Shown: positions 25,744-37,155, numbered from the stretch's first letter. The stretch: 64,000 bases of DNA from Pseudomonas sp. SCA2728.1_7 (GCF_018138145.1 NZ_CP073104.1:2790001-2854000); one strand, 5' to 3'. The notes: a model not told the origin generated them from the sequence alone. Numbers and translations: made by a program.

Positions 25744-27096
25744 TTACAGTCGACCCAGATCGTTGACCAGAGCAAGCAACATCACCCCGACCACCAAACT
25801 GATACCGATCTGTATCCCCCAACCTTGCACCCGATCCGACAAGGGACGACCACGCGCCCACTCGATCAGATAAAACAACAAATGCCCCCCATCCAGTACA
25901 GGAATGGGCAGCAAATTCAGAACTCCCAGGCTAATACTCAGATAAGCAAGGAAATTCAGGAAATCAGCGACGCCCGACTGGGCAGAAGCGCCCGCCACTT
26001 TAGCAATGGTTATCGGTCCACTCAAGTTTTTTACCGAGAGCTCGCCGAACAGCATTTTCTTCAGTGAATCGAGTGTCAGAATGCTCATGGTCCAAGTGCG
26101 ACGGGCACCCTCGCCAATCGCGGCCAACGGACCATAACTGACCTCGCGGATCATCTCCGGTGGCCAGTCGACAGCTTTTACGCCCGCACCCAGATATCCG
26201 CTAGGCGATTTGCTTTCACCGCGCGCTGCCAGGGTTACAGGGACGTCGATTTGAGCACTGTCACGCTCGATACGCAGCATGATTTTGGTATCAGGACGCG
26301 TACGAACGGTATCAACCACTTGCTGCCAGTCATTCAGCGCCTGACCGTCGAGGGCCAACAGGCGATCGCCAGTCTTCAGGCCGGCCGCCTGGGCCGGGCC
26401 TTTCGGATCAAGCTCAGCCAACACCGGCGGCAACGCCGGGCGCCACGGGCGAATACCCAGAGAACGAATCGGATCCGGCTCATCTGCGCCTTTGAGCCAA
26501 TTGTCCAGCTTCAGCTCACGCGGCGTATCCGCCGACGAGCCTTGCTCACGCACCAGCAACTGCAGAGAACCGCTTTCACCAAGGCGTCGCACCAATTGCA
26601 GATTGACGGCGGCCCAACCGGTAGTCGGCTCACCATCGACAGCAACAATTTCCTGACCAGCGTTCAAACCGGCACTGGCGGCGATACTGCCGGATTCAAC
26701 TGCACCAATGACCGGGCGAATCTGCTCGCTGCCGAGCATCGCCAATACCCAGAAGAACACCAACGCCAACAGAAAGTTGGCAATGGGCCCGGCCGCAACA
26801 ATGGCGATACGCTGGCGTACGGATTTGCGGTTGAACGATTGATCTAGCTGATCAACCGGAACTTCACCCTCACGCTCGTCGAGCATTTTGACGTAGCCGC
26901 CCAGCGGAATCGCGGCAACCACAAACTCGGTGCCCTGCTTGTCGTGCCAGCGCAGCAGCGGCATGCCGAAGCCTACGGAGAAACGCAGAACCTTGACGCC
27001 ACAGCGACGCGCGACCCAGAAATGGCCGAATTCGTGAAAGGTGACCAGCACACCCAAGGCGATCAGGGTGCCGGCAATCATATAGAGCGCGCTCAT
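25744..27096 (-). CDS. rseP: Sigma-E regulator site-2 metalloprotease RseP (MucP)
   Basis: Inner-membrane zinc protease that cuts the anti-sigma factor (MucA/RseA) in envelope stress and, in Pseudomonas, influences AlgU. The active-site motif HEFGH is at residues 21-25 in the first membrane span. Two PDZ domains occupy about 110-190 and 200-290, and the second metal motif is NLLPIPVLDGGHLL near 395. The C-terminal span is near 425-445. At 450 aa it is full length. It lies between dxr and bamA, as in most gamma-proteobacteria. Confidence 0.96.
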   Translation of the reverse strand: MSALYMIAGTLIALGVLVTFHEFGHFWVARRCGVKVLRFSVGFGMPLLRWHDKQGTEFVVAAIPLGGYVKMLDEREGEVPVDQLDQSFNRKSVRQRIAIVAAGPIANFLLALVFFWVLAMLGSEQIRPVIGAVESGSIAASAGLNAGQEIVAVDGEPTTGWAAVNLQLVRRLGESGSLQLLVREQGSSADTPRELKLDNWLKGADEPDPIRSLGIRPWRPALPPVLAELDPKGPAQAAGLKTGDRLLALDGQALNDWQQVVDTVRTRPDTKIMLRIERDSAQIDVPVTLAARGESKSPSGYLGAGVKAVDWPPEMIREVSYGPLAAIGEGARRTWTMSILTLDSLKKMLFGELSVKNLSGPITIAKVAGASAQSGVADFLNFLAYLSISLGVLNLLPIPVLDGGHLLFYLIEWARGRPLSDRVQGWGIQIGISLVVGVMLLALVNDLGRL

Positions 27097-27150
27097 CTAC
27101 TTTCTCCGCAATCCTGTTCAGTGCCGCGTGTAGCCATTGTGTTGCAAATT

Positions 27151-28341
27151 CTATCGATCGTGACGCTTCAACCACTGTTCTGCCAGAACTCGTGCCTTGG
27201 CATCTGCCGTAAACACAGCTTCGAGATCTGCCAGCGCAACCACCGGCTCGAGATCCAAGACCTCCTCGATGATACTCGCGATTTCCGGGTAACGGACCCG
27301 TCCGTCGAGAAACGCTGCCACTGCCACTTCGTTGGCCGCATTGAGCATCGCTGGCGCACTGTCGCCAGCCTCGGCAGCTTGCCGTGCCAGACGCAGGCAA
27401 GGGAAGCGCTCTTCATCCGGCGCCTCGAAGTCCAGCCGCGCGATGGCGAACAGATCCAGCGGTGCGACACCGGAATCAATTCGCTGCGGCCAGGCCAAGG
27501 CATTGGCGATCGGTGTACGCATGTCGGGATTGCCCAGCTGCGCCAGCACCGAACCGTCGACATAATCGACCAGTGAGTGAATGACGCTCTGCGGGTGAAT
27601 CACCACCTCGACCTGCGAAGGTTTTGCATCAAACAGCCAACAGGCCTCGATCAGCTCGAGCCCCTTGTTCATCATGCTGGCCGAATCGACCGAGATCTTG
27701 CGCCCCATGGACCAGTTCGGGTGTGCACACGCCTGATCAGGTGAAACATGCGCCAGCTCACTCATCGGTGTCTGTCGGAACGGGCCACCAGAGGCTGTGA
27801 GTAAAATCCGACGAACACCCACCGAACTCAATCCACGGGCAAAATCCTGTGGCATGCACTGGAAAATCGCGTTGTGTTCGCTATCGATCGGCAACAATAC
27901 CGAACCGCTCTTGCGCACCGCCTGCATGAACAAGGCGCCGGACATCACCAGCGCCTCTTTATTAGCGAGGAGTATCTTCTTGCCAGCCTCGACAGCCGCC
28001 AGGGTCGGGCGCAGACCTGCCGCACCGACGATCGCCGCCATCACCGCATCGACTTCCGGAGCAGCAGCGACCTGACACAGGCCCTCCTCCCCCACCAGCA
28101 CACGGGTCGGTAAACCGGCGGCACGCAAATCGTCCTGCAAGCCGCGCGCGGCAGCAGCCTCGGGCACCACGGCAAATTGCGGCACATGGCGCACGCACAA
28201 AGCAAAAAGCTCACTGAGGCGCGTGAAACCACTCAACGCGAAGACCTGATAACGCTCAGGATGACGAGCAATGACATCCAGCGTGCTCAGACCGATCGAG
28301 CCCGTCGCACCGAGAACGGTAATCTGTTGAGGACGACTCAC
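27151..28341 (-). CDS. dxr: 1-deoxy-D-xylulose 5-phosphate reductoisomerase
   Basis: Second enzyme of the MEP isoprenoid pathway, making MEP with NADPH. The nucleotide-binding motif is [17 protein letters not shown] at the start. Metal and substrate segments are [21 protein letters not shown] and [20 protein letters not shown] chose the GTG at 28341, which overlaps the cdsA stop as GTGA and gives 396 aa, the usual Pseudomonas length. An ATG five codons upstream is possible. It is co-directional with cdsA and rseP. Confidence 0.95.
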   Translation of the reverse strand: MSRPQQITVLGATGSIGLSTLDVIARHPERYQVFALSGFTRLSELFALCVRHVPQFAVVPEAAAARGLQDDLRAAGLPTRVLVGEEGLCQVAAAPEVDAVMAAIVGAAGLRPTLAAVEAGKKILLANKEALVMSGALFMQAVRKSGSVLLPIDSEHNAIFQCMPQDFARGLSSVGVRRILLTASGGPFRQTPMSELAHVSPDQACAHPNWSMGRKISVDSASMMNKGLELIEACWLFDAKPSQVEVVIHPQSVIHSLVDYVDGSVLAQLGNPDMRTPIANALAWPQRIDSGVAPLDLFAIARLDFEAPDEERFPCLRLARQAAEAGDSAPAMLNAANEVAVAAFLDGRVRYPEIASIIEEVLDLEPVVALADLEAVFTADAKARVLAEQWLKRHDR

Positions 28342-29144
28342 GGTGCCGCCATCCACAGCAGCACGGCAAATACCGGGATTGCCGCGGTCAGACTGTCGAT
28401 ACGATCAAGCACGCCGCCATGACCGGGCAGCAGATTACTGCTGTCCTTGATGCCGGACTGACGCTTGAACATGCTTTCGGTCAGATCGCCGACAACCGAG
28501 ATAAAGACGATCAGCGCAGCGCCGATCAAGCCCTTAAGCAGCTCGGCGACGGTCCAGTCACGCACCAGACCGACAATCGCTGTAATCAGCAAACTCAGCG
28601 CCAGACCACCGTAGACGCCTTCCCAGCTCTTGCCTGGGCTGACTTGCGGAGCCAGCTTGCGCTTGCCGAATTTGCGACCAGAGAAGTAGGCACCGATATC
28701 GGCGCCCCAGACCAGCACCATCACAGCCATGATCAGCCAGTTACCCAGCGGGTACTGTTTGATTTGCACCAGGCCTTGCCAGGCCGGCAGCAGAATCAGC
28801 AGGCCGATGACCAGTTTGGTTGCCGCACTCGACCAATGCACGCTGGAGCGCGGATAGGTCAGCACCAGCCAGGTCGCCGCCGCCCACCACAATACAGACG
28901 CACCCAGCACCCACGGGGCAAGCCCGGGCAGGATGTACATGATGAACAACATGAACGCGACCACGGCGGCAAAACCCACGCGGAACGCTTGCCCGGTGAA
29001 GCCAGCCAGACGCGCCCATTCCCAGGCACCCAAAGTCACAACCAGACCGATAAACAAGGCAAAACCGGAGCCTTCCAGCAGGAAAAACCCGCACAAGGCG
29101 ATCGGCAGCAGGATCAGTGCAGTGATGATTCGTTGTTTAAGCAT
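28338..29144 (-). CDS. cdsA: Phosphatidate cytidylyltransferase
   Basis: Integral membrane enzyme that makes CDP-diacylglycerol, precursor of all phospholipids. The 268-residue protein has about eight hydrophobic spans, [12 protein letters not shown], and the family signature near the C-terminus ([20 protein letters not shown], then DRIDSL). Its stop overlaps the uppS side and the dxr GTG: the cdsA ATG shares a base with the uppS stop (TAATG). Confidence 0.95.
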   Translation of the reverse strand: MLKQRIITALILLPIALCGFFLLEGSGFALFIGLVVTLGAWEWARLAGFTGQAFRVGFAAVVAFMLFIMYILPGLAPWVLGASVLWWAAATWLVLTYPRSSVHWSSAATKLVIGLLILLPAWQGLVQIKQYPLGNWLIMAVMVLVWGADIGAYFSGRKFGKRKLAPQVSPGKSWEGVYGGLALSLLITAIVGLVRDWTVAELLKGLIGAALIVFISVVGDLTESMFKRQSGIKDSSNLLPGHGGVLDRIDSLTAAIPVFAVLLWMAAP

Positions 29145-29899
29145 TAAACCCGGGCTCCAGCTTCGACCTGTTCGCTCGTTTTACCGAAGCGACGCTGGCG
29201 CGAAGCGAAATCGGCCAGCGCATTGCGCATGGCATCGTGTTTGAAGTCCGGCCAGAACAGGTCGGAGAAGTACAACTCGGCGTAAGCCAGTTGCCACAGC
29301 AAGAAGTTGCTGATGCGGTGCTCACCACCGGTACGAATGCACAAGTCAGGCAATGGCAGATCGCCGGTCGCCAGACAGGTTTGCAGCAGATCAGGAGTGA
29401 TGTCTTCCGGACGCAGGTGCCCGGCCTGAACTTCACGCGCCAGACGCTGTGCAGCTTGCGCGATATCCCACTGGCCACCGTAATTGGCGGCGATCTGCAG
29501 GATGAAACGGTTGGCACCCGCCGTCATCGCCTCGGCTTCACGCATTGCCGCCTGAAGCTCCGGATGAAAGCGCGAACGATCGCCAATGATGCGCAGGCTG
29601 ATGTTGTTGTCGTTGAGGCGCTTGGCCTCACGACGCAATGCCTTGAAGAACAAGTCCATCAAGGCACTGACCTCATCGGCCGGACGCTGCCAGTTCTCAC
29701 TGGAAAACGCGAACAGGGTGAGCACTTCGACCTTGGCCTCGGCGCACACCTCAATTACCGCACGCACAGCATCCACGCCCGCTTTATGCCCGGCGACACC
29801 CGGCATAAAGCGTTTTTTCGCCCAGCGATTGTTGCCATCCATGATGATCGCGACATGGCGCGGCACCGCGGACGGCGCAGTCTGCTTGGTCTTGTCCAT
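29144..29899 (-). CDS. uppS: Isoprenyl transferase (undecaprenyl diphosphate synthase)
   Basis: Condenses IPP units onto farnesyl diphosphate to make the C55 lipid carrier for peptidoglycan and O-antigen. The catalytic Asp is residue 21 in AIIMDGNNRWAKKR, and the C-terminal RTGGEHRISNFLLWQ signature is present. At 251 aa it is full length. It lies 14 bp after frr and overlaps cdsA by one base, part of the frr-uppS-cdsA-dxr order. Confidence 0.96.
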   Translation of the reverse strand: MDKTKQTAPSAVPRHVAIIMDGNNRWAKKRFMPGVAGHKAGVDAVRAVIEVCAEAKVEVLTLFAFSSENWQRPADEVSALMDLFFKALRREAKRLNDNNISLRIIGDRSRFHPELQAAMREAEAMTAGANRFILQIAANYGGQWDIAQAAQRLAREVQAGHLRPEDITPDLLQTCLATGDLPLPDLCIRTGGEHRISNFLLWQLAYAELYFSDLFWPDFKHDAMRNALADFASRQRRFGKTSEQVEAGARV

Positions 29900-29913
29900 T
29901 AAAAGCTCGAACC

Positions 29914-30471
29914 TTATACGGCCATCAGATCCGCTTCTTTTTGCTTGGTAGCCGTGTCGATATCAGCCTCGGCCTTGTCGGTGAGCTTCTGAATATCGGC
30001 TGCGGCACGACGCTCTTCGTCTTCGCTGATTTCTTTGTCCTTGACCAGTTTTTTCAGCTCGCCCAAGGCGTCACGACGAATGTTGCGCACGGCAACACGC
30101 GCGTCTTCGGCAGCACTGCGCGCCTGTTTGGTGAAGCCCTTGCGGGTTTCTTCAGTCAGGGCAGGCATGGAAATCAGCAACAACTCGCCCAGGTTGGTCG
30201 GGTTGAGGTTCAGGCCAGCGCTCTGGATTGCCTTGTCGACCGCTGCGAGCATGTTGCGCTCGAACGCAACGACTTGCAGGGTGCGCGAATCTTTTACAGT
30301 GATGTTGGCCACTTGGGTGATGGAGGTGTCTGCGCCGTAGTACGGCACCATCACGCTACCCAGAATACTTGGGTGAGCCTTGCCGGTACGAATCTGACCG
30401 AATGCGTGGGCCAGAGAGTCCAGGGATTTTTGCATGCGCTCTTGAGCGTCTTTTTTGATTTCGTTGATCAT
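29914..30471 (-). CDS. frr: Ribosome recycling factor
   Basis: Splits post-termination ribosomes together with EF-G. The 185-residue protein starts [20 protein letters not shown] and shows [30 protein letters not shown] and [15 protein letters not shown], all RRF hallmarks. The ATG overlaps the pyrH stop as ATGA, so the two are translationally coupled. Confidence 0.97.
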   Translation of the reverse strand: MINEIKKDAQERMQKSLDSLAHAFGQIRTGKAHPSILGSVMVPYYGADTSITQVANITVKDSRTLQVVAFERNMLAAVDKAIQSAGLNLNPTNLGELLLISMPALTEETRKGFTKQARSAAEDARVAVRNIRRDALGELKKLVKDKEISEDEERRAAADIQKLTDKAEADIDTATKQKEADLMAV

Positions 30472-31211
30472 TGTTGACCTTCCTCGATCAGGGTGCCTTC
30501 AGCGCCGCCATGGACGATGTTCAGCAGGGCACCGGGCTTGTTCATGTTGAATACGCGCAGCGGCATCTTGTGGTCGCGGCACAGGCAAATAGCGGTCAGA
30601 TCCATTACACCCAGCTTGCGATCCAGCACTTCATCATAAGTCAGATGATCGAACTTCTCGGCATGCGGGTCTTTGAACGGGTCAGCGGTGTAAACGCCAT
30701 CGACCTTGGTCGCTTTCAGCACGACGTCGGCATCGATTTCGATTGCACGCAGGCAGGCTGCCGAATCCGTGGTGAAGAACGGGTTGCCGGTACCGGCTGC
30801 GAAAATCACGACGTCTTTGGAGTTCAGGTGGCGCATGGCTTTGCGGCGATCATAGTGATCGGTCACGCCAACCATGGAAATGGCCGACATCACGATGGCC
30901 GAGATATTGGCACGTTCCAGCGCATCGCGCATGGCCAAGGCGTTCATCACAGTGGCCAGCATGCCCATGTGGTCGCCTGTGACCCGATCCATACCGGCTT
31001 TGCTCAGGGCTTCGCCACGGAACAGGTTGCCACCACCGATCACCAGACCGACCTGTACGCCGATGCCGACCAGCTGGCCGACTTCCAGCGCCATGCGATC
31101 CAGCACTTTTGGATCGATCCCGAACTCTTCCGAGCCCATCAGGGCCTCGCCGCTAAGCTTGAGTAGAATGCGTTTATAGCGAGCCTGATAACCACTGCCC
31201 TGCTGAGCCAT
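30468..31211 (-). CDS. pyrH: UMP kinase
   Basis: Phosphorylates UMP to UDP; in bacteria it is a hexameric amino-acid-kinase-family enzyme regulated by UTP and GTP. The 247-residue product has [33 protein letters not shown], and [18 protein letters not shown]. It follows tsf after 209 bp containing the tsf terminator, so a pyrH promoter probably lies in 31212-31363. Confidence 0.97.
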   Translation of the reverse strand: MAQQGSGYQARYKRILLKLSGEALMGSEEFGIDPKVLDRMALEVGQLVGIGVQVGLVIGGGNLFRGEALSKAGMDRVTGDHMGMLATVMNALAMRDALERANISAIVMSAISMVGVTDHYDRRKAMRHLNSKDVVIFAAGTGNPFFTTDSAACLRAIEIDADVVLKATKVDGVYTADPFKDPHAEKFDHLTYDEVLDRKLGVMDLTAICLCRDHKMPLRVFNMNKPGALLNIVHGGAEGTLIEEGQQ

Positions 31212-31363
31212 TGCGAATCTCTCCTGCGGCGTATTTAAAAATTCTTTGCGAGCTGTTTACAGCTGGCGTTCACTCTAGCTTGGCGCTGCTTCAGCGCCAT
31301 CGGAACATGGCTTTGTAAGTCAGTTCCAAGTGGAAACCAATAAAAAATTGGCAACCCCATCTG

Positions 31364-31398
31364 AAAAGAGGCTGCGCGCGTTAGCGGGCAGCCTCTTT
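31364..31398 (-). terminator. Intrinsic terminator after tsf
   Basis: On the minus strand AAAGAGGCTGC, a 12-nt loop and GCAGCCTCTTTT form an 11-bp stem ending in Ts, about 20 bp past the tsf stop. Confidence 0.85.
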
Positions 31399-31420
31399 CG
31401 GCGACAGTTGAAAAACCGTC

Positions 31421-32284
31421 TTACTGCTTGGCGGCAGCCAGCTGAGCAGCAACTTCTTCAGCGAAGTTGTCTACTGGCTTCTCGATGCCGTCGCCCACTT
31501 TGTAGTAGGTGAAGGAAACGATTTCTGCGCCGCCTTTCTTGGCCAGCTCGCCAACCTTGATTTCAGGGTTCTTGACGAACGCCTGCTCAACCAGGCTTGC
31601 TTCTGCCAGGAACTTGCTGATACGGCCTTTGACCATGTTCTCAACAATGTTTTCTGGCTTGCCTTTGATCTTCTCTTCGTTCAGCTGCAGGAACACAGCT
31701 TTTTCACGCTCGATCGCTTCGTCCGAAACTTGCGAAGGCAGCAGGAACTCAGGGTTGCTTGCAGCTACGTGCATCGCGATGTCTTTGGCCAGCTCGACGT
31801 CACCGCCTTTCAGAGCCACAACAACACCGATCTTGTTGCCGTGCAGGTACGAACCTACAACGTCACCTTCGATACGGGTCAGACGACGGATGTTGACGTT
31901 TTCGCCTACTTTGGCAACCAGTGCTTCACGAGCAGCTTCTTGCGAAGCGATCAGCGGAGCAGCGTCGGTCAGCTTGTCAGCGAAAGCTTTTTCAACGCTG
32001 GCAGCAACGAAGTTTTTGAAGTCGTCTTGCAGAGCCAGGAAGTCGGTCTGCGAGTTCACTTCCAGGATAACGGCAGCTTTACCGTCGTCCTTGATTGCGA
32101 TTGCGCCTTCAGCGGCAACGTTGCCAGCCTTCTTCGCAGCCTTGATCGCGCCCGAAGCACGCATGTCATCAATGGCTTTTTCGATGTCGCCGTCAGCCTT
32201 TTCCAGGGCTTTCTTGCAGTCCATCATGCCTTCGCCGGTACGCTCGCGCAGTTCTTTAACCAACGCTGCAGTAATTGCTGCCAT
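31421..32284 (-). CDS. tsf: Elongation factor Ts
   Basis: Nucleotide-exchange factor for EF-Tu. The 287-residue protein starts MAAITAALVKELRERTGEGM, which holds the conserved TGEGMMDCKKAL segment of the UBA-like N-domain. The core shows VNSQTDFLA and GDVVGSYLHG. A start 11 codons upstream was rejected. It follows rpsB after 190 bp with a strong hairpin between, so expression relative to S2 may be tuned by partial readthrough. Confidence 0.97.
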   Translation of the reverse strand: MAAITAALVKELRERTGEGMMDCKKALEKADGDIEKAIDDMRASGAIKAAKKAGNVAAEGAIAIKDDGKAAVILEVNSQTDFLALQDDFKNFVAASVEKAFADKLTDAAPLIASQEAAREALVAKVGENVNIRRLTRIEGDVVGSYLHGNKIGVVVALKGGDVELAKDIAMHVAASNPEFLLPSQVSDEAIEREKAVFLQLNEEKIKGKPENIVENMVKGRISKFLAEASLVEQAFVKNPEIKVGELAKKGGAEIVSFTYYKVGDGIEKPVDNFAEEVAAQLAAAKQ

Positions 32285-32421
32285 TTTCAAATTCCTCTTG
32301 GATAGGTTTTCAACCATTCCACCCGATCGAACGGGCGTTCAATTCTTCCCGAACCACCCCTGTTAGCTGCCGCACATTACAAACAGTGCCGTGGGCGCCA
32401 ACAAATGGTTTTCGAGGTGGC

Positions 32422-32446
32422 AAAAAGGGGGCCAAGCCCCCTTTTT
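32422..32446 (-). terminator. rpsB-tsf intergenic hairpin (attenuator or terminator)
   Basis: AAAAAGGGGGC, a 3-base loop and GCCCCCTTTTT form an 11-bp perfect stem with T-runs on either strand. It lies 28 bp beyond the rpsB stop. It could end some rpsB messages and let others continue into tsf. Confidence 0.8.
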
Positions 32447-32474
32447 GCTTACTGAGTCAACGCCAGGGCGTTAA

Positions 32475-33212
32475 TTACTCAGCTGCAGCCTGAGTTTCTT
32501 CAGCTGCGAATTCTACAGTGCCGCCAGCAACATTGTTGCGACCACGGATTACTGCGTCAGCCATCGAACCCATGTACAGCTGGATAGCGCGGATTGCGTC
32601 ATCGTTGCCTGGGATGATGTAGTCAACGCCTTCCGGGCTGCTGTTGGTGTCGACAACGCCGATTACCGGGATGCCCAGCTTGTTGGCTTCGGTGATCGCG
32701 ATGCGCTCGTGGTCAACGTCGATCACGAACAGTGCGTCTGGCAGACCGCCCATGTCCTTGATGCCGCCCAGCGAACGATCCAGCTTCTCAAGATCACGGG
32801 AGCGCATCAGCGCTTCTTTCTTGGTCAGCTTGGCGAAAGTACCGTCTTCGGCTTGAACTTCAAGGTCACGCAGACGCTTGATGGAAGCACGAATGGTTTT
32901 GAAGTTGGTCAGCATGCCGCCCAACCAGCGGTGATCGACGTACGGCGAACCGCAACGTGCTGCTTCTTCAGCAACGATCTTGCCAGCGGAACGCTTGGTG
33001 CCGACGAACAGAATCTTGTTTTTGCCCTGGGCCAGACGCTCTACGAAAGTCAGAGCTTCGTTGAACATTGGCAGGGTTTTTTCAAGGTTGATAATGTGAA
33101 TCTTGTTACGCGCGCCGAAAATGTACTTACCCATTTTCGGATTCCAGTAACGGGTTTGGTGACCGAAGTGCACACCGGCCTTCAGCATATCGCGCATATT
33201 GACTTGGGACAT
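32475..33212 (-). CDS. rpsB: 30S ribosomal protein S2
   Basis: Small-subunit protein near the mRNA exit. The 245-residue product has [26 protein letters not shown] sequence (read in two parts: [31 protein letters not shown]), the [13 protein letters not shown] segment, and a Glu/Ala-rich tail. It is first in the rpsB-tsf pair and divergent from map. The leader contains a dyad that may be the S2 autoregulatory site. Confidence 0.97.
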   Translation of the reverse strand: MSQVNMRDMLKAGVHFGHQTRYWNPKMGKYIFGARNKIHIINLEKTLPMFNEALTFVERLAQGKNKILFVGTKRSAGKIVAEEAARCGSPYVDHRWLGGMLTNFKTIRASIKRLRDLEVQAEDGTFAKLTKKEALMRSRDLEKLDRSLGGIKDMGGLPDALFVIDVDHERIAITEANKLGIPVIGVVDTNSSPEGVDYIIPGNDDAIRAIQLYMGSMADAVIRGRNNVAGGTVEFAAEETQAAAE

Positions 33213-33585
33213 GATAGTTCCTTAATAAGTCGGGTTTGGCCTCCACGTATCCCAATGACCAACCAGTGGCATAAAGCCAAAAGCACCCAGGTCATCGTGT
33301 CGACACGTGTGTGGATTTAAGCTTTTCGGGGTATCCCCGGAAAGCGGCGCATTTTATACCACAGGGTGCGCAGAAACGGAACCCGGAATCTGTATTCGCA
33401 CCAAGGACATGGGCGCAGCCCCCTTGGAATCCGCCCCGAACGCACCATTGTATAGAGAGAAGCGATGCACGCGGGCGCTGAATTGCGCCGTGCGTCTGTT
33501 AGAATCGCGTTTTTCAGGGTCGCCGATCGAACACCGGCCACCCTATCCGTATCAGCAAGCGCCGCCGAGCGCAGAGAGAGCCTGT
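33213..33585. other. Divergent rpsB/map intergenic region
   Basis: This 373-bp region carries the rpsB leader and the upstream region of map. A possible -10 (TAGAAT at 33500) precedes map, but no good -35 was recognised. The open frame upstream of map continues to 33307, but has no family similarity and was not called. Confidence 0.5.
33255..33295 (-). promoter_or_regulatory. Structured rpsB leader (possible S2 autoregulation element)
   Basis: Starting about 43 bases upstream of rpsB, ATGACC pairs with GGTCAT across 29 bases, and an inner GGC/GCC stem is present. S2 is known in E. coli to repress rpsB-tsf through the rpsB leader. That this dyad is the target is inferred. Confidence 0.35.
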
Positions 33586-34368
33586 ATGACCGTCAACCTC
33601 AAAACTCCCGAGGACATCGCTGGCATGCGCGTCGCCGGCAAACTGGCCGCCGATGTGCTGGAAATGATTGCCGAACATGTCAAACCAGGCGTGACCACCG
33701 ATGAGCTGAACCAGATCTGCCACGACTACATCGTCAATGTGCAGCAAGCCATCCCCGCCCCGCTCAACTACAAGGGCTACCCGAAGTCGATCTGCACCTC
33801 GATCAACCACGTGGTCTGCCATGGCATTCCGAATGACAAGCCGCTGAAAAACGGCGACACCCTGAACATCGACGTCACCGTGATCAAGGACGGTTACCAC
33901 GGCGACACCAGCCGCATGTTCCACGTCGGCGAAGTACCGGTCTGGGCCGAACGCCTGTCGCAGATCACCCAGGAATGCATGTACAAGGCGATCGAGATCG
34001 TCAAACCCGGCTGCCGCCTCGGCGACATCGGTGAAGTGATCCAGAAGCACGCCGAGAAGAACGGTTTCTCGGTGGTTCGCGAGTTCTGCGGTCACGGCAT
34101 CGGCAAGGTTTTCCACGAAGAGCCGCAGATCCTCCACTACGGCCGCGCCGGCACTGGCATGGAACTGAAGGCCGGGATGACCTTCACTATCGAGCCGATG
34201 ATCAACCAGGGCAAGGCCGACACCAAAGTATTGGGCGATGGCTGGACCGCGATCACCAAGGACCGCAAGCTCTCGGCGCAGTGGGAACACACCCTGCTGG
34301 TGACCGACACCGGCTACGAGATCTTCACCCTGCGCGCCGACGACACCATCCCGCGCATCTCGGCCTGA
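33586..34368 (+). CDS. map: Methionine aminopeptidase, type I
   Basis: Removes the initiator methionine from nascent proteins. The 260-residue protein starts MTVNLKTPEDIAGMRVAGKL and has the pita-bread metal ligands in DTLNIDVTVIKDGYHGDTSRM, FCGHGIGKVFHEEPQ, FTIEPMI and WTAITKDRKLSAQWEHT. GAGAGAG lies just upstream of this ATG. The longer in-frame start at 33307 has no support. It heads map-glnD-dapC, with gaps of only about 42 bp. Confidence 0.96.
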   Translation: MTVNLKTPEDIAGMRVAGKLAADVLEMIAEHVKPGVTTDELNQICHDYIVNVQQAIPAPLNYKGYPKSICTSINHVVCHGIPNDKPLKNGDTLNIDVTVIKDGYHGDTSRMFHVGEVPVWAERLSQITQECMYKAIEIVKPGCRLGDIGEVIQKHAEKNGFSVVREFCGHGIGKVFHEEPQILHYGRAGTGMELKAGMTFTIEPMINQGKADTKVLGDGWTAITKDRKLSAQWEHTLLVTDTGYEIFTLRADDTIPRISA

Positions 34369-34409
34369 TCCAGACAACGCTCCCAGCCTTATAGAAGGAA
34401 AGCCAATCG

Positions 34410-37112
34410 ATGCCGCAGGTGGATCCCGAACTCTTCGACCGCGGCCAGTTCCAGGCTGAACTGGCCCTCAAAGCGAGTCCTATCGCGGCGTTCAAGAAGG
34501 CGATCCGCCAGGCTCGCGAGGTCCTCGACACGCGCTTTCGCCAGGGTCGCGACATTCGCCGCCTGATCGAAGATCGCGCCTGGTTCGTCGACAACATCCT
34601 GCAAAAGGCCTGGGAGCAGTTCAACTGGAGCGAAGACGCCGACATCGCGCTGGTCGCGGTCGGCGGTTATGGTCGCGGTGAACTGCACCCGTATTCCGAC
34701 ATCGATTTGCTGATCCTGCTGGACAGCGCCGATCACGAAGTTTTCCGCGACTCCATCGAGCGCTTTCTGACGCTGCTGTGGGATATCGGCCTGGAAGTCG
34801 GTCAAAGCGTACGCTCGGTCGATGAATGTGCCGAAGAAGCCCGCGCTGACCTGACCGTGGTCACCAACCTGATGGAAAGCCGCACCATCTGCGGCCCCGA
34901 GCGCCTGCGTCAGCGCATGCTCGACGTTACCAGCACCGCACACATGTGGCCGGCCAAGGAGTTCTTCCTGGCCAAGCGCGCCGAACAGAAGGCCCGCCAC
35001 CACAAATACAACGACACCGAATACAACCTGGAACCCAACGTCAAAGGCTCGCCCGGCGGCCTGCGGGATATTCAGACGATTCTGTGGGTGGCCCGACGTC
35101 AGTACGGCACCCTTAACTTGCGCGCACTCGCTGGCGAAGGTTTCCTGGTCGAGAGTGAAAACGCGTTGCTCGCCTCCTCCCAGGAATTCCTCTGGAAAGT
35201 GCGCTACGCCCTGCACATGCTCGCCGGTCGCTCCGAAGACCGCTTGCTGTTCGATCATCAACGCACCATCGCCGGGCTGCTCGGGTTTGAAGGTGACGAC
35301 GCCAAACAGGCCGTCGAAAACTTCATGCAGCAGTATTTCCGCGTGGTCATGAGCATCGCCCAGCTCAGCGACCTGATCATCCAGCACTTCGAGGAAGTCA
35401 TCCTCGCGCCGGAAGACGAAGCGCCGCCACAGCCGATCAACTCGCGCTTCCAACTGCATGACGGCTATATCGAGGCACGCAACGACAACGTGTTCCGCCG
35501 CACGCCGTTCGCCATGCTCGAGATCTTCGTGCTGATGGCGCAGCAGCCGGAAATCAAAGGCGTGCGCGCCGACACCATTCGTCTGCTGCGCGAGCACCGT
35601 CACCTGATCGACGACAACTTCCGCAACGATATTCGCAACACCAGCCTGTTCATCGAGCTGTTCAAGTGCAAGATCGGCATTCACCGCAACCTGCGACGGA
35701 TGAACCGTTACGGCATTCTCGGGCGCTATCTGCCGGAGTTCGGCTTTATCGTCGGGCAGATGCAGCACGACCTGTTCCACATTTATACGGTCGATGCGCA
35801 CACGCTGAACCTGATCAAGCACCTGCGCAAATTGCAGTACACCCAGGTCTCGGAAAAATTTCCGTTGGCGGCCAAGCTCATGGCCAAACTGCCCAAGCCT
35901 GAACTGATCTACATGGCCGGCCTGTACCACGACATCGGCAAGGGCCGGCATGGCGATCACTCGGAGATCGGCGCGGTCGATGCCGAAGCGTTCTGCCAGC
36001 GCCATCAGTTGCCGGTGTGGGACAGCCGCCTGATCGTCTGGCTGGTGCAGAACCATCTGGTGATGTCGACCACCGCCCAGCGCAAGGACTTGTCCGACCC
36101 GCAAGTGATCCACGACTTTGCCCTGGCTGTCGGCGATGAAACCCGTCTCGACTATCTCTACGTGCTGACCGTGGCCGACATCAACGCGACCAACCCGACG
36201 CTGTGGAACTCGTGGCGCGCCAGCCTGTTGCGCCAGCTCTACACCGAGACCAAACGTGCCTTGCGTCGCGGCCTGGAAAACCCGGTGGATCGCGAAGAGC
36301 AGATCCGCCAGACCCAAAGCGCCGCACTGGATATTCTGGTGCGCGGCGGCACCGATCCGGACGATGTCGAGCAGTTGTGGGCGCAGTTGGGCGATGACTA
36401 TTTCCTGCGCCACACCGCCGGTGACGTGGCCTGGCACAGCGACGCGATCCTCCAGCAGCCGGTCGATGGCGGACCGCTGGTGCTGATCAAGGAAACCACC
36501 CAGCGCGAGTTCGAGGGCGGCACGCAGATCTTCATTTATGCACCGGACCAGCACGACTTCTTCGCGGTGACCGTGGCGGCGATGGATCAGCTCAACCTGA
36601 ACATTCACGACGCCCGGGTCATCACCTCGAGCAGCCAGTTCACCCTCGACACCTACATCGTGCTCGACAACGAGGGCGAGTCCATCGGCGACAACCCGAC
36701 GCGGGTCAAACAGATCCGCGAAGGCCTGACCGAGGCCCTGCGCAATCCCGACGATTACCCGACGATCATCCAGCGCCGGGTGCCGCGCCAGCTCAAGCAT
36801 TTCGCCTTTGCGCCACAGGTCACCATTCACAACGATGCCCAGCGTCCGGTGACCGTGCTGGAATTGACCGCGCCCGATCGGCCGGGCCTGCTGGCGCGGA
36901 TCGGCGGGATTTTCCTCGAATTCGACCTGTCGCTGCAGAACGCCAAGATTGCGACCCTCGGCGAGCGGGTGGAAGACGTGTTCTTCATCACCGACGCCCA
37001 CAACCAACCGTTGTCCGACCCGTTGCTGTGCAGCCGTTTGCAGGATGCGATCGTTGAGCAACTGAGCGTCAATCAGGAACCCGATATCAAACTGTCGCGC
37101 ATCAGTATTTGA
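34410..37112 (+). CDS. glnD: Bifunctional PII uridylyltransferase / uridylyl-removing enzyme
   Basis: Central nitrogen sensor: it uridylylates PII when glutamine is low and removes UMP when it is high. The 900-aa protein has a nucleotidyltransferase motif [16 protein letters not shown] at 85-100, an HD hydrolase motif [16 protein letters not shown] near 507, and two C-terminal ACT domains (about 706-790 and 813-890; [16 protein letters not shown]). It is downstream of map and 43 bp before dapC, the same order as in P. aeruginosa. Confidence 0.97.
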   Translation: MPQVDPELFDRGQFQAELALKASPIAAFKKAIRQAREVLDTRFRQGRDIRRLIEDRAWFVDNILQKAWEQFNWSEDADIALVAVGGYGRGELHPYSDIDLLILLDSADHEVFRDSIERFLTLLWDIGLEVGQSVRSVDECAEEARADLTVVTNLMESRTICGPERLRQRMLDVTSTAHMWPAKEFFLAKRAEQKARHHKYNDTEYNLEPNVKGSPGGLRDIQTILWVARRQYGTLNLRALAGEGFLVESENALLASSQEFLWKVRYALHMLAGRSEDRLLFDHQRTIAGLLGFEGDDAKQAVENFMQQYFRVVMSIAQLSDLIIQHFEEVILAPEDEAPPQPINSRFQLHDGYIEARNDNVFRRTPFAMLEIFVLMAQQPEIKGVRADTIRLLREHRHLIDDNFRNDIRNTSLFIELFKCKIGIHRNLRRMNRYGILGRYLPEFGFIVGQMQHDLFHIYTVDAHTLNLIKHLRKLQYTQVSEKFPLAAKLMAKLPKPELIYMAGLYHDIGKGRHGDHSEIGAVDAEAFCQRHQLPVWDSRLIVWLVQNHLVMSTTAQRKDLSDPQVIHDFALAVGDETRLDYLYVLTVADINATNPTLWNSWRASLLRQLYTETKRALRRGLENPVDREEQIRQTQSAALDILVRGGTDPDDVEQLWAQLGDDYFLRHTAGDVAWHSDAILQQPVDGGPLVLIKETTQREFEGGTQIFIYAPDQHDFFAVTVAAMDQLNLNIHDARVITSSSQFTLDTYIVLDNEGESIGDNPTRVKQIREGLTEALRNPDDYPTIIQRRVPRQLKHFAFAPQVTIHNDAQRPVTVLELTAPDRPGLLARIGGIFLEFDLSLQNAKIATLGERVEDVFFITDAHNQPLSDPLLCSRLQDAIVEQLSVNQEPDIKLSRISI

Positions 37113-37155
37113 TGGCGCCCCGGATTCAAATGGCTTTGCGAGAGACCCAGCCCCA

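Noticed and set aside
33307..33585. 93-residue N-terminal extension of Map
   Set aside because: It is not part of the family; MTVNLKTPEDIAG is the normal start.
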